From: Saprospiraceae bacterium
GTDB taxonomy: Bacteria; Bacteroidota; Bacteroidia; Chitinophagales; Saprospiraceae
Assembly: GCA_027488935.1 (NCBI GenBank)
Contig: JAIYAP010000045.1
Span: 1 to 64,000 of the forward strand
Reading direction: 5' to 3'
DNA: 64,000 nt
A program made the position numbers and the translations under genes. Positions 50,270-59,880 of this stretch are shown piece by piece. Numbering within the stretch: position 1 is the first letter of the stretch; each line of letters begins with the position of its first letter. The notes under the pieces are model-generated. The model had not been told where the DNA came from, did not search any database, and saw nothing but the letters and a program-made list of their open reading frames with translations.

Positions 50270-51514
50270 TTATTCGTACCGCAAAGATTCGATGGGGTCC
50301 ATTTTGGCCGCTTTCATGGCCGGATAGAAGCCCGAAACAATGCCCACAATCATACAAAGGGTAAAACCGAGCAACATCCAGGCCCAGGGAATTAGGAAAC
50401 TGCCTCCCAATAATGGGGTAACAATGTTGCCGATGAGAATGCCCAACAGGATGCCAACGATGCCGCCGATTTGGCAAATGATAATGGCTTCGGTTAAGAA
50501 TTGAAGCAAAATGCTGCGACTGGTGGCGCCCAATGCCTTGTAAATGCCAATTTCGCGGGTACGTTCGGTTACACTCACCAACATAATATTCATCAGGCCA
50601 ATGGCCGCACCCAGCAGGGTCATCAGACCAATTGCGATGGTGGCAAGCCGCAAATTGGTGGTGTTTTCTTTCAAAATCCCTACCAGACTGTCGCTCGATT
50701 CCAAGGTGAAATCATCGGCCTGGCCCGGATGCAGCCCCCGAATCTGACGGAAAAGTCCGGTCGCTTCTGATTGCGCCGTGGTTAGATCCACCCCGTTTTG
50801 AACCGCTACCAGCAAAAAATAGTCGCGGTCGTCATTCCCGCCAAAAATGGTTTTTACATTAATAATAGGCGCGTATACCTTTCGGTCGTCTGATTCATTC
50901 ATGGTCGAACCTTTGGAGGCCATGATGCCAATTACCCGATAACGGTTGTTGTTGACGGTAATGAGCTGGCCCAGTGCTTTATCTGATTTGCCTGCAAATA
51001 GAATTTTAACAATTTCTGATCCAATGATCGCGTTCGGGGTGCCTGCATCCACTTCTGTTTTGGTGAAATTGCGGCCCATGGCAATATCCAGGCCTTTTAC
51101 ATCCAGGAAATTTTCATCGATTCCGTTAAATATTACGTTCGGATTGGATTTTTTATCATTGAATTTTACCGTCGCCTGCCCGGTTCCATACAAACCAACC
51201 GCTACCTTTGCCGGAAATTCAAAACGTTCTTTAAATCCCATCGCCTCTTTGAAGTCGATGGCTTTGGCGGGCTTTTCACGACGACCCTGGCGGCGACCTT
51301 TGCCTTCGTTCCATTTGCGCTCGATGCTGAAAGAATTGGCACCTAATCCACTAAAATTATCATTGAGCGAATAAGCAATGGCGTCAATCGCAGTCAAAAT
51401 GCCCACTAAGGCCATGATACCGAAGGCAATAATGAGCAAGGTGAGCACCGAACGCAATAAATTGGCGCGGATATTTTGGTAAGCCATGCTGAAAATTTCG
51501 CTATAAGGCATCAT
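50270..51514 (-). CDS. MacB/FtsX-type ABC transporter permease
   Basis: The 414 residues follow the MacB layout: one membrane helix near the start (RSVLTLLIIAFGIMALVGIL), a large periplasmic domain to about 285 (FSIERKWNEGKGRRQGRR, KVYAPIINVKTIFGG), then three helices with the signature SVTERTREIGIYKALGA. Partner ATPase and membrane-fusion genes are absent. It could export a peptide or lipoprotein, or act mechanically in the envelope. The stop lies one base from the amidotransferase-like gene, convergently. Confidence 0.9.
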   Translation of the reverse strand: MMPYSEIFSMAYQNIRANLLRSVLTLLIIAFGIMALVGILTAIDAIAYSLNDNFSGLGANSFSIERKWNEGKGRRQGRREKPAKAIDFKEAMGFKERFEFPAKVAVGLYGTGQATVKFNDKKSNPNVIFNGIDENFLDVKGLDIAMGRNFTKTEVDAGTPNAIIGSEIVKILFAGKSDKALGQLITVNNNRYRVIGIMASKGSTMNESDDRKVYAPIINVKTIFGGNDDRDYFLLVAVQNGVDLTTAQSEATGLFRQIRGLHPGQADDFTLESSDSLVGILKENTTNLRLATIAIGLMTLLGAAIGLMNIMLVSVTERTREIGIYKALGATSRSILLQFLTEAIIICQIGGIVGILLGILIGNIVTPLLGGSFLIPWAWMLLGFTLCMIVGIVSGFYPAMKAAKMDPIESLRYE

Positions 51515-51663
51515 GCTGGACGAACATTGGACGTTTGAATAAAAACAGTCTATCGCCGAAAGGCATATAAACTGCTCAAAAGTAGCGCTAAAACAACAAG
51601 TTAGGCGCTGACTTGGAAGCAGGTTTTAGAATATTCGATTAACCGGACAAATTTCAAGACAGA

Positions 51664-52434
51664 ATGATGGATATGGAAAAACCACTGCTGCGCCGTACTG
51701 CTATTTTTGAACCTTTCCACGGCTTGTCGGCAGGGGAAAGCACGCGGCATGGTGGGGTAAGTGCGCCGCCCTTTGCATCCCTCAACCTTGGGAAAAGCAC
51801 TGGCGATAATTTGGAACATGTGGCAGAAAACAGGCGGCGTTTCTGCAATACCCTGGGTTTTGATCCGAATAATATGGCCTTTTCGTATCAGGTGCATGGC
51901 GATCAGGTGCGTTTGGTGACCGAACCTGGCGGCTCTGAAGGCTATGATGCCCTGATTACGCAGGTGCCGGGTGTGTTGTTGGCCGTTTCGATTGCCGATT
52001 GTACGCCCATTTTGATTGTAGACCCGGTAACCAAGGGTATTGCAGCCATTCATGCGGGCTGGCGCGGGACAGAAGCGCAGATTGCACGTAAAACGATGGA
52101 GGCCATGCAGGCTGCATTTGGAACCCGCCCGGAAACTTGTTGGGCTTACGTTGGAACTTGTATCGACGAATGTTCTTTTGAGGTGGGACCTGATGTGGCA
52201 GATTACTTTGATGCGGCATTCAAACGTTATGATGCTGATACCGACCGTTTTTTGGTCGATTTAAAAAAGGCCAATCGGGCACAACTCCAGTTTTGTGGCA
52301 TTCCAGCAGCACAAATTGAAACTTCTGCCTACTCTACGGTGTTGCATGTGGAAGATTATTTTTCACATCGGAAAGAAAAAGGGCAAACTGGTCGTATGCT
52401 TTGTGCCATTGGCTGGAAGCAAACAGCAGGATGA
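51664..52434 (+). CDS. pgeF: Peptidoglycan editing factor PgeF
   Basis: Zinc-dependent enzyme of the former DUF152/laccase-domain family, which removes wrong amino acids from peptidoglycan precursors and has purine nucleoside phosphorylase activity in some homologues. The metal ligands are His79 (SYQVHGDQV), Cys113 (SIADCTPIL) and His130 (AAIHAGWRGT). The 256 residues are normal length. It lies 72 bases before smpB, in the same direction. Confidence 0.92.
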   Translation: MMDMEKPLLRRTAIFEPFHGLSAGESTRHGGVSAPPFASLNLGKSTGDNLEHVAENRRRFCNTLGFDPNNMAFSYQVHGDQVRLVTEPGGSEGYDALITQVPGVLLAVSIADCTPILIVDPVTKGIAAIHAGWRGTEAQIARKTMEAMQAAFGTRPETCWAYVGTCIDECSFEVGPDVADYFDAAFKRYDADTDRFLVDLKKANRAQLQFCGIPAAQIETSAYSTVLHVEDYFSHRKEKGQTGRMLCAIGWKQTAG

Positions 52435-52505
52435 TTTTTCTGCTCTAAAGCAGTATAACCCAACAAAACTTAAAATTCTGACCTATCTTTGGCGGCTATT
52501 TGGTT

Positions 52506-52979
52506 ATGGCGAAGGAAAAAAAGAAATCGAAAATTGAAATTAAAAACCGGCGGGCTGCTTTCGAATATCATTTCGAACAGGAGTACGATGCCGGAATGAT
52601 GCTCACGGGCACGGAAATCAAGAGCATTCGGTCTGGCAATGTCAACCTGAATGATGCATATTGCCTTTTTGAAAACGGTGAACTCTATGTGCGCAATTTA
52701 TACATCGCGGTGTATGAATTAGGCACCGATAATAACCACGAGCCGCGCAGGGTGCGCAAATTGCTGTTGCGCAAACCGGAACTGCGCAAATTGGAGCGCA
52801 AGGCCAAAGACAAAGGCTTTACCATTGTACCTTATATATTGTATGTCAACGACCGGGGTTTTGCAAAACTCACCATCGAATTGGCAACGGGTAAAAAAAC
52901 GTTCGACAAGCGGGAAACCATCAAAGACCGCGACGATAAGCGCAGCCTGGATCGAATGAAAAAACGTTTTAATGTTTGA
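52506..52979 (+). CDS. smpB: SsrA-binding protein SmpB
   Basis: The 157-residue RNA-binding partner of tmRNA in ribosome rescue. LTGTEIKSIRSGNVNLNDAY and YVRNLYIAVYE lie in the beta-barrel, RKLLLRKPELRKL follows, and the C-terminal tail KKTFDKRETIKDRDDKRS enters the A site. The Met at 52506 gives the usual lysine-rich start. A TATCTTTG box at 52484-52491 would give a very short leader, but a -33 box is missing, so transcription from pgeF is also possible. tmRNA itself is not in the window. Confidence 0.95.
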   Translation: MAKEKKKSKIEIKNRRAAFEYHFEQEYDAGMMLTGTEIKSIRSGNVNLNDAYCLFENGELYVRNLYIAVYELGTDNNHEPRRVRKLLLRKPELRKLERKAKDKGFTIVPYILYVNDRGFAKLTIELATGKKTFDKRETIKDRDDKRSLDRMKKRFNV

Positions 52980-52989
52980 CGAATAGGTT

Positions 52990-53652
52990 ATGCATAAAGG
53001 ACTTGCCTTGTTTTTTTCTTACATCGGACACCCCTTACTGGCGCTTTTTTATATGCTGGTTTTGATGATGGCTTGCAATCCTTTTGCATTTGGGATTAGT
53101 AATCTAGCCGAACCGAAAGCAGTGGTGCTGCTGGTATCTGTTTTTGCCATTACCTTTTTGATACCTGGGTTTGGTGTGGCCCTGATGAAGCCCCTGGGTT
53201 TGATAAAAAGCCTGCACCTCGATGACAAGCAGGATCGCACCGGGCCTTATATTATTACCGGCGTATTTTATCTTTGGCTCGTTAAAAACCTCTTCACTTT
53301 GGGTGCTATGCCCACTTTGTTTGTCCAGTTTGCCTTGGGCGCTACGATCAGCCTTTTTTTATCTTTTTTTATCAATATTTTCCTGAAAGTAAGCGCGCAT
53401 GCGGCGGGTATGGGTGGTTTTGTAACGATGTTGCTCATTACCTTGTTTCAATTTCCCGACGCGACGTTGGGTATTCCAGTCAGTAATGGTACAATTTTAC
53501 TGCGATTTGATGTGATATTGGCCATGGGTATCCTGTTTGCAGGCTTGGTCGGAACAGCACGCCTCGCACTCAAGGCTCACACCACCACCGAGTTATACAT
53601 TGGGTATGGGGTAGGTTGTATTTCAATTTTAATTGGCCAAGCCTTGGTGTGA
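52990..53652 (+). CDS. Polytopic membrane protein, PAP2-like C-terminus
   Basis: The 220 residues form about six membrane helices. KVSAHAAGMGGFVTM and ARLALKAHTTTELYIGYGVG resemble the second and third motifs of lipid phosphatases of the PAP2 family (a histidine after a small residue, then R...H), but the first lysine/arginine motif (KxxxxxxRP) is not evident, although DDKQDRTGPY sits in that place. It could be a divergent lipid phosphatase or a related enzyme. It begins ten bases after smpB and is likely cotranscribed. Confidence 0.65.
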   Translation: MHKGLALFFSYIGHPLLALFYMLVLMMACNPFAFGISNLAEPKAVVLLVSVFAITFLIPGFGVALMKPLGLIKSLHLDDKQDRTGPYIITGVFYLWLVKNLFTLGAMPTLFVQFALGATISLFLSFFINIFLKVSAHAAGMGGFVTMLLITLFQFPDATLGIPVSNGTILLRFDVILAMGILFAGLVGTARLALKAHTTTELYIGYGVGCISILIGQALV

Positions 53653-53654
53653 AT

Positions 53655-54404
53655 TTATCCTGCCAGCCAGGCATTTAAGTATGTGTGATATGTCGGAAAG
53701 GTATCCAGGTTGTTGTGGGCGCCACCTGGGATCGTAATAAACTGATCGGTGGGCTTCAAACTTTCCTTGAGTTTTATGGCAGAAGCATAGGGTACCACGC
53801 GATCGCGGGTTCCATGAAAAATCAAAACGGGCATCTTTGCTTGCGCTACAAAAGTATGGTTGGGAAACACCAAATTAAATTGAACCTGGATCGCATTTCG
53901 CCCGATGTGACTGGCAATCATGCCTTGAATGGTGTCAAATGGGGTTTCAAGGATCAAATATTTTGCAGCAACCTGCGCCGCTAAGTAACTGGCCATGCCA
54001 GAGCCCAAGGAGCGTCCATATAAGATAATGTGTTCGGGTGCATACCGTTCCAGGAGCCATTGGTACATCAACTGGGCATCCTCAAAAAGTTGCGGTTCAT
54101 CCGGCTGCCCGCCACTTTTGCCATACCCGCGGTAGTCGGGTACTAAAAAGTCATACCCCATGCGCGTAAATGCCTGGTGCATGGCCCCCCAGCGCTGCAA
54201 ATTGTGGCGATTCCCATGAAAGTAAAGCACGACCCCTTTGGATTTGGGTATTTGAGCCGGGAAAAACAAGGCATTGAGTTGAATACCGTCCGGGGTTTCA
54301 AACCAGTGTTCTTGAAATGGATGTTCAAAAACAAACGGATATGCTTTTGCAAGCAGGGTAGGCCGAAATAAAAGTTTTCGTAAGACAAAATCGCTGATAT
54401 TCAT
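53655..54404 (-). CDS. Alpha/beta hydrolase
   Basis: The 249-residue serine hydrolase has the nucleophile motif YGRSLGSG, the oxyanion strand VVLYFHGNRHN, the acid in LIFHGTRDRVVP and the base in GGAHNNLD. The N-terminus is hydrophobic and may be a membrane-associated helix, as in the Bem46/FrsA-like group. Substrate unknown. It lies 4 bases from the MazG-like gene, in the same direction. Confidence 0.88.
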   Translation of the reverse strand: MNISDFVLRKLLFRPTLLAKAYPFVFEHPFQEHWFETPDGIQLNALFFPAQIPKSKGVVLYFHGNRHNLQRWGAMHQAFTRMGYDFLVPDYRGYGKSGGQPDEPQLFEDAQLMYQWLLERYAPEHIILYGRSLGSGMASYLAAQVAAKYLILETPFDTIQGMIASHIGRNAIQVQFNLVFPNHTFVAQAKMPVLIFHGTRDRVVPYASAIKLKESLKPTDQFITIPGGAHNNLDTFPTYHTYLNAWLAG

Positions 54405-54408
54405 CGGC

Positions 54409-54762
54409 TTACTCCGTTGGCGGCTGTTGCAAATGTGGGTTGTTTTGATGCCGTTCGCGGTCGCGCGCGGTTTTTTTTGCTAAATTTTGTTCTAAAGCGC
54501 TTGTTAAATCAATGCCGGTTTGGTTGGCTAAACAAATCAATACAAACAGCACGTCGGCCATTTCATCCGCCAGGTCCTGGTGGGCAGTAGCAGCCGATTC
54601 GCTTGACTTAAAGGACTGTTCTCCATAAATGCGGGCCATCAACCGGGCCATTTCGCCCACCTCTTCCATTAAAATGGCGGTATTGGTGAGTTCTGAAAAA
54701 TAACGGATGCCGATGGTTTTGATCCACGTATCTACTGTGTTTTGTGCTTCCTGCAGGGTCAT
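54409..54762 (-). CDS. MazG-like nucleotide pyrophosphohydrolase
   Basis: The 117-residue all-alpha NTP pyrophosphatase has the metal-binding EEVGEMARL and the DEMADVLFVLICLAN pair (E-x-x-E, then E-x-x-D). Such small enzymes cleave non-canonical nucleoside triphosphates and help avoid mutations. It lies between the hydrolase and the dipeptidase gene in a minus-strand run. Confidence 0.88.
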   Translation of the reverse strand: MTLQEAQNTVDTWIKTIGIRYFSELTNTAILMEEVGEMARLMARIYGEQSFKSSESAATAHQDLADEMADVLFVLICLANQTGIDLTSALEQNLAKKTARDRERHQNNPHLQQPPTE

Positions 54763-54807
54763 ATTACGAGCAAATTGATAAAACGGGTGTGCCGGGAAGA
54801 AAAAAGG

Positions 54808-55662
54808 CTATTCGCAAGGCCAGATATAATCGGCCAGTGGGAATTGTTTTTTCTGAAACGAAAAATGCCACCATTCAGTTCGAATGCCTTTAAATCCGAC
54901 AGATTCCAGGGTTTTTCGCAATAAATCTCTGTTGGAAAGGATGGTCGCCGACAGTTTTGTGTAATCCATATGCGCTTTTTCACCAAAGAAATCATACGGT
55001 GTACCCATGTCTAACTCCATGCCTTTTGAATCCACAATGGTAAGATCTACTGCTGCTCCGCGGGAGTGCATGGAACCTTTGGCGGGCGGTGTCACGTAAT
55101 CAGGGTTGGGTACCTTGTCCCATAGGCGCTGTTGGTATGGGCGGGGCCGATAACAATCGAACATTTTCAGGCTGTATCCCTTTTTTTGGAGTATTTCCTG
55201 GGCTTCTGCGAGTGCTTGGGCTGCTTCGGGGCGCAAGAGGCAACGCGCACAATCGTATATTTTAGCCTTGGTAAAATTATTGGGGGTCGCATACCGAATA
55301 TCCAGTCGTATGCTGGGCGCAAGGGTCGTTAATTCGATAAAATCTGCCCGAATTGCAGTTTTTGAACCAGGCTTCGGGTTTTTGAGCACAGGCAGGGTGC
55401 TGGTAGGGACGCCAGATTTGTTGGTTTTTGGGCTTAATTCATTTATTTTATCTTCTACAGGTGCCTTTACGGGGGCATCTTCCGATTTTTCCGTGGGTTT
55501 ATCAACCATGGGCTTGGTGACGATGGCAGCCGAATCCGTGTGAATTTCCGGGTTGGGTTGTTCCACAACGGGAAATTCTTTTTTTGCAACAGGCACCTGC
55601 GTCTCATTTTTGCAAGCCGCAGTTGCAAAGAACAGAAGGTACAATAGGACAAATAACCGCAT
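54808..55662 (-). CDS. Lipoprotein D-Ala-D-Ala dipeptidase (VanX/DdpX type)
   Basis: The 284 residues start with a lipobox (FATAAC, Cys17), then a low-complexity linker rich in Pro, Lys and Glu (about 20-100). The M15D peptidase domain follows: RLDIRYATPNNF, the zinc site SMHSRGAAVDL with His and Asp, and the catalytic Glu-His in RTEWWHF. It cleaves D-alanyl-D-alanine in the envelope and probably recycles cell-wall dipeptide; there is no vancomycin-resistance cluster nearby. Confidence 0.9.
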   Translation of the reverse strand: MRLFVLLYLLFFATAACKNETQVPVAKKEFPVVEQPNPEIHTDSAAIVTKPMVDKPTEKSEDAPVKAPVEDKINELSPKTNKSGVPTSTLPVLKNPKPGSKTAIRADFIELTTLAPSIRLDIRYATPNNFTKAKIYDCARCLLRPEAAQALAEAQEILQKKGYSLKMFDCYRPRPYQQRLWDKVPNPDYVTPPAKGSMHSRGAAVDLTIVDSKGMELDMGTPYDFFGEKAHMDYTKLSATILSNRDLLRKTLESVGFKGIRTEWWHFSFQKKQFPLADYIWPCE

Positions 55663-55691
55663 GGCACTTCTTTTGGAGGGTGAACGGGGAT

Positions 55692-56411
55692 TTATGCGGG
55701 ATAAGCAACAAAATAATAATTGAGTTGCTTGTAAAACTGTTCACTGAATTCGGCGCGGGAAAATGCAGGGGAAAGTTTTAAAAAGCCATCCAACAGGTTG
55801 ATTTCCAGGCCACACGCGGCAAAAAGATCAAATAATTGCTCGGGGGTTGCGCCGTACATTTCGGAAGCGCCCAGGCCGTGTTCAAAAATTACCACGGGTT
55901 TCCAACGGGTAAGGGTTTCGGTGGCGCCTTGTAAAACCAGCCATTCACCCCCTTCAACATCTATTTTCATCATATCCACCCGAAAATCAGGGGGTAAAAC
56001 AGCATCTAACCGATCGGTTTGTACCGTAATCTGGGTGTCTTCTTCGTTGGGACGATCGTATTTTCGTTTCAAAAGCCCGCTATAAGAGGGATTGCTCACC
56101 ACATAATTGAAACTTGCCGTTCCTTTTTGGTTGGATAAAGCAAGGTCTAAAATACGGCAATTGGGCAAGGTATAGCGTGTTTTCAGCCCCTCAAACAAGG
56201 CGGGAATGGGCTCAAACCCATAATGGATGCCATTGGGGGCATGATGTAAAAACAGATCCAGTATTTCCCCTTTATGGCAACCTACATCAATGCAATTGCT
56301 TTCCGCTTTGCAAACACGGCGTATTACTTGCTTGGTTAGCCGATCATACCGCTGGTTTTGGGTGAAGGCAATGGGGAGTGCTTTGAGTATTTTTTTTATG
56401 GTCGCTTTCAA
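55692..56411 (-). CDS. FkbM-family methyltransferase
   Basis: The 239-residue S-adenosylmethionine-dependent O-methyltransferase has IDVGCHKGEILDLFL as the cofactor loop, GFEPIPALF for the acidic residue contacting the cofactor, and VDMMKIDVEGGEWLVLQGA as the FkbM signature. These enzymes methylate sugars or polyketides. It is unrelated to its neighbours in obvious pathway terms and may modify a surface sugar. Confidence 0.88.
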   Translation of the reverse strand: MKATIKKILKALPIAFTQNQRYDRLTKQVIRRVCKAESNCIDVGCHKGEILDLFLHHAPNGIHYGFEPIPALFEGLKTRYTLPNCRILDLALSNQKGTASFNYVVSNPSYSGLLKRKYDRPNEEDTQITVQTDRLDAVLPPDFRVDMMKIDVEGGEWLVLQGATETLTRWKPVVIFEHGLGASEMYGATPEQLFDLFAACGLEINLLDGFLKLSPAFSRAEFSEQFYKQLNYYFVAYPA

Positions 56412-56442
56412 ATCGGATCAGTTTTCGAATCAAAACGCAAAT

Positions 56443-57762
56443 TTAAGTACAATTAATTACATCCTGTCGAATTTGACCCGCCAAGGCTTGAATCATTGCC
56501 TTTACTTTGGTCATACATTCTTCATATTCTTGTTCGGGGTCGGAGTCGTACACGATTGCGCCGCCTACCTGTACCGAGCAGTATTGCGTTGCTTTATTGT
56601 ATAAAATGCTGCGAATCACCACATTAAAGTCAAAATCGCCTTCCGGGCTGAAGTACCCAAAGGCACCCGAATACAATCCTCGGCGGGTGCATTCGTAGTG
56701 CTCGATCAATTGCATTGCCATCACTTTCGGTGCGCCGGTCATGCTCCCCATGGGAAATGCAGCACGCAGGGCATCCATCGCGTGCGCATCCGGGCGCAGG
56801 TGGGCCACCACGGTGGAAATCAGTTGATGCACGGTATTGAAGGTGTAAACCTTGAAAAGTTCTTCCACCTGGATGCTCCCGGTTTCGGAATGTCTGGTCA
56901 AATCGTTGCGCACAAGGTCTACAATCATTACATTTTCGGCGCGGTCTTTTGGGCTGTTGGCTAAATCTTGGGCTAAAATTTGATCCGTTTCGGGGTTGTC
57001 GCTGCGTTTACGCGTGCCTTTGATGGGCTGTGAAATGAGTTTATCGCCCCTTTTGGCTAAAAAACGCTCGGGACTGGCACAAATCAAGGCATGGTCCTTT
57101 GTTTTAAAAAACACGGAAAATGGCGCTTGTGCAAGGCCATTCAGCCGTTTAAATACCTGCTCGGGTTGGAGGGATACGTTTTCTGCATAAAATTCCTGAC
57201 ACACATTCATTTCGTACAAATCGCCTTCTATAATGTGTGCCCTGACGTTTGCCACCGTTTCCAGGTATTGCGCTTTGGGCATGCGCGGCGTCAGTATAGT
57301 GCCTTCGGCGGATATCTCATTGGCCGTCACCTGCTGTTGGAGCATTTGTTCCAATAATTCGAGGGGCGATGGATGCACCGTATGGATCTCAATCTTACCA
57401 TTTCGAATACCCACGACGGTTTCGGGCTGAAAAAAATACAAATCGGGTAACCCGATACCATCAAAATGGTGGGAGGTTAAGTTTTCTATTTCATTTTTCA
57501 AGTCATACCCCAAAAAGCCAAAAAGCCAATCGGTGGGCGCTTCTTTTAACTGATCGAAAGCACTTCCAACACCACATTTTAGGATCGTTCGCGCGCCAAC
57601 CGCAGACAAACAATCCCAACGGCTATAGGGTAAATTAGGATATTGATTGCTGTCCAAGAACGCGGCAATGTCAAACTGCTGGATCCAGGCAAACAATTTT
57701 TCCTGAAAACCGGGGTATACTGAAAGCGGAAAAAAGGCGCTGTTGCGCGCTAAGTTTTGCAT
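56443..57762 (-). CDS. pabB: Aminodeoxychorismate synthase component I
   Basis: Chorismate-utilising enzyme of 439 residues that aminates chorismate for 4-aminobenzoate and folate synthesis. The C-terminal domain has QPIKGTRKRS, NVMIVDLVRNDLTR, PMGSMTGAPKVMAM and VQVGGAIVYDSDPEQEYEEC. The alternative, anthranilate synthase component I (trpE), is less likely because no trp genes are nearby and a PIKGT lysine motif is present as in PabB. The amidotransferase subunit (pabA) is not in the window. Confidence 0.85.
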   Translation of the reverse strand: MQNLARNSAFFPLSVYPGFQEKLFAWIQQFDIAAFLDSNQYPNLPYSRWDCLSAVGARTILKCGVGSAFDQLKEAPTDWLFGFLGYDLKNEIENLTSHHFDGIGLPDLYFFQPETVVGIRNGKIEIHTVHPSPLELLEQMLQQQVTANEISAEGTILTPRMPKAQYLETVANVRAHIIEGDLYEMNVCQEFYAENVSLQPEQVFKRLNGLAQAPFSVFFKTKDHALICASPERFLAKRGDKLISQPIKGTRKRSDNPETDQILAQDLANSPKDRAENVMIVDLVRNDLTRHSETGSIQVEELFKVYTFNTVHQLISTVVAHLRPDAHAMDALRAAFPMGSMTGAPKVMAMQLIEHYECTRRGLYSGAFGYFSPEGDFDFNVVIRSILYNKATQYCSVQVGGAIVYDSDPEQEYEECMTKVKAMIQALAGQIRQDVINCT

Positions 57763-57771
57763 AAATTGAAC

Positions 57772-58416
57772 TTAAATAGGCGTCACCTTCATACCCCCCG
57801 GCCACTCAATACCGGCGGCTTCCTCAGTACTTACCTTCCAAATATTGGCTTTCATTTGCAACAAACTGGCGGTTACCTCACTTTGACGAATGCCAAAAAT
57901 TATCCGACCTGCATCTAAGTATTCCTCCCGGATAATTTCCAGGTGTAGTTTTTTCAAGGCATTCATGATATCCGGCATCAAACTATAGTCAAAATCGCAT
58001 TGAAAGTGATCGGAAACAATTTTTTCAACAATGGTGGCCTGGCGTAAAGCCTCTGCCGTACTTTCCCGATAAGCCTGGATTAACCCCGACGCACCCAGCA
58101 AAGTCCCCCCAAAATACCGCACCACTACAACCGCAACATCGGTCAACTGCAAAGCGTCAATCTGATTCAAAATGGGCCGGCCAGCGGTTCCACTGGGCTC
58201 GCCATCGTCGTTGGCGCGAAAACGGCTGCCATCGGGCCCCAAGCGCCAGGCAAAACAATGATGGTTGGCCTTAAAATGGGTTTTTCTCAATTGTTCCAGA
58301 TAGGCCAGCGCCGCCTCTTCGGTGGTCACCGGATAAGCAAATGCAAGAAATTTGCTGCCCCGGTCTTTAAATTCGCCGGTAACAGGTACAGTGATGGTTC
58401 GAAAAACGTCGGTCAT
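57772..58416 (-). CDS. YigZ/IMPACT family protein
   Basis: The 214 residues have EFKDRGSKFLAFAYP, then HCFAWRLGPDGSRFRANDDG with EPSGTAGRPILNQI, the signature of the UPF0029 domain, and VVVVRYFGGTLLGASGLIQA. A C-terminal ferredoxin-like domain (DUF1949) follows. The family is thought to bind RNA or regulate translation; the role in this organism is unknown. It lies nine bases from pabB. Confidence 0.92.
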   Translation of the reverse strand: MTDVFRTITVPVTGEFKDRGSKFLAFAYPVTTEEAALAYLEQLRKTHFKANHHCFAWRLGPDGSRFRANDDGEPSGTAGRPILNQIDALQLTDVAVVVVRYFGGTLLGASGLIQAYRESTAEALRQATIVEKIVSDHFQCDFDYSLMPDIMNALKKLHLEIIREEYLDAGRIIFGIRQSEVTASLLQMKANIWKVSTEEAAGIEWPGGMKVTPI

Positions 58417-58611
58417 TGCTGCAAAGTTGAACAGGAACTTGCTTAGGGAGGTTGCGCTGTAAGCTTGTTTTTTATAAACTTGCCCTGATTTTGAAGTCTA
58501 GGCTCAAATTCAAGTCCAAAAGCAGCTTTTTTGTTAATTTTAGTCTTGTTTTTTTGAAATGACCTTCAAAGCACGTGCTAATCTTTTTTTAATCATTAAT
58601 TTTTAATCAAC

Positions 58612-59880
58612 ATGCGTGAATCATTTCTGCACTATGTCTGGCGTACCCGTCGGATTGCACTCAAAAAACTTACCACCACCACCTTTCAGCCCGTCGAAAT
58701 TCTGGATCCGGGTACCTACAACACCGATGCTGGTCCCGATTTTTTTAATGCCCGTATTCGCATTGGCGATACGATTTGGGCAGGAAATGTCGAAATGCAT
58801 GTCCGTGCCTCCGAATGGCTGGCACATGGGCATCAAAACGACCCCGCTTACGACAATGTGATCCTGCATGTGGTCTTTTTGGAAGACAAAGCCATTTACC
58901 TGGAAGAAGGCGTGCGCTTGCCTTGTCTGGAAATCCGCGATCGGGTTGCCTTGCCATTGCTGGAAAAATACATGCAATTGGAAGCGGCTGAGGCCTGGAT
59001 TCCGTGTGCCAGTTTTTTCCCGAAAACACCCCAGGTCATTCGACTCAATTGCCAGGATCGGCTGCTGGTGGAGCGTTTGGAAGAAAAAACCGCCCAAGTC
59101 GCCAAAGCCCTCAAAGCAACGCAAAACCACTGGGATGAAACTTTTTATCGTGTATTGGCATCCGGTTTTGGCCTTAAAGTAAATGTGCAGCCTTTTGAGT
59201 CGCTCGCGCGCACCCTGCCACTCCACATTTTGTCCAAACACCGCAACCACCTGTTTCAATTAGAGGCCTTGTTGTTTGGACAAGCGGGATTTTTGCAAAA
59301 TGAGGTAAAAGATGCCTATCCACAGGCACTTTTACGTGAATACCAGCACCTGGCGCATAAGTATCAACTGCATCCAATGTCCGTGCAACAATGGAAATTT
59401 GCCCGATTGCGCCCTGCTGGTTTTCCTACCATTCGTTTGGCCCAGTTTGCAGCCCTGATTGGACAATCGGAGCGTTTATTTAGCCAGATTTTGGAGGTGA
59501 AGGATGCGCGTTCCATTGAAAATCTGTTTGCCTTGCAGGTCAGCGATTACTGGCTGGATCATTTTCAATTCGATAAACCTTCTATCCGTTTGCCCAAACG
59601 CCCGGGACGCGATTTTATCGAAATTCTTATTTTAAACAGTATTGTTCCCGTGTTGTACCATTATGGGAAAACGAATCAATTGGTTGGTTATCAAAATCTT
59701 GCGTTAAAAATACTGGAAGAGTTGCCGCCCGAATCGAATGTGATCCTCGACGGTTGGAAGCAGCTCGGTACCAAAGCCCACAATGCGTACGAGTCGCAGG
59801 CCTTGCTGCATTTAAAAACCCGGTACTGCGATGCCAAACGCTGCCTGGAATGTGCCATTGGAAACGCGATCTTAAAGTAG
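58612..59880 (+). CDS. DUF2851 family protein
   Basis: The 422-residue soluble protein matches DUF2851, found in Bacteroidota: FLHYVWRTRRIALKKL at the start, the signature GTYNTDAGPDFFNARIRI, WAGNVEMHVRASEWLAHGH and YDNVILHVVFLEDK. The C-terminus has paired cysteines (YCDAKRCLECAIGNAIL) that could bind a metal. The VEMH/DWxxHxH-like pattern recalls a nuclease or hydrolase fold, but that is only a guess. The last nine bases overlap the convergent aminotransferase gene. Confidence 0.85.
   Translation: MRESFLHYVWRTRRIALKKLTTTTFQPVEILDPGTYNTDAGPDFFNARIRIGDTIWAGNVEMHVRASEWLAHGHQNDPAYDNVILHVVFLEDKAIYLEEGVRLPCLEIRDRVALPLLEKYMQLEAAEAWIPCASFFPKTPQVIRLNCQDRLLVERLEEKTAQVAKALKATQNHWDETFYRVLASGFGLKVNVQPFESLARTLPLHILSKHRNHLFQLEALLFGQAGFLQNEVKDAYPQALLREYQHLAHKYQLHPMSVQQWKFARLRPAGFPTIRLAQFAALIGQSERLFSQILEVKDARSIENLFALQVSDYWLDHFQFDKPSIRLPKRPGRDFIEILILNSIVPVLYHYGKTNQLVGYQNLALKILEELPPESNVILDGWKQLGTKAHNAYESQALLHLKTRYCDAKRCLECAIGNAILK

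Noticed and set aside
54808-55662. A vancomycin-resistance gene
   Set aside because: The VanX-type peptidase stands without a ligase, dehydrogenase or two-component genes, so cell-wall recycling is more likely.
56443-57762. trpE instead of pabB
   Set aside because: The PIKGT lysine motif and the lack of trp neighbours favour PabB, although the families are close.
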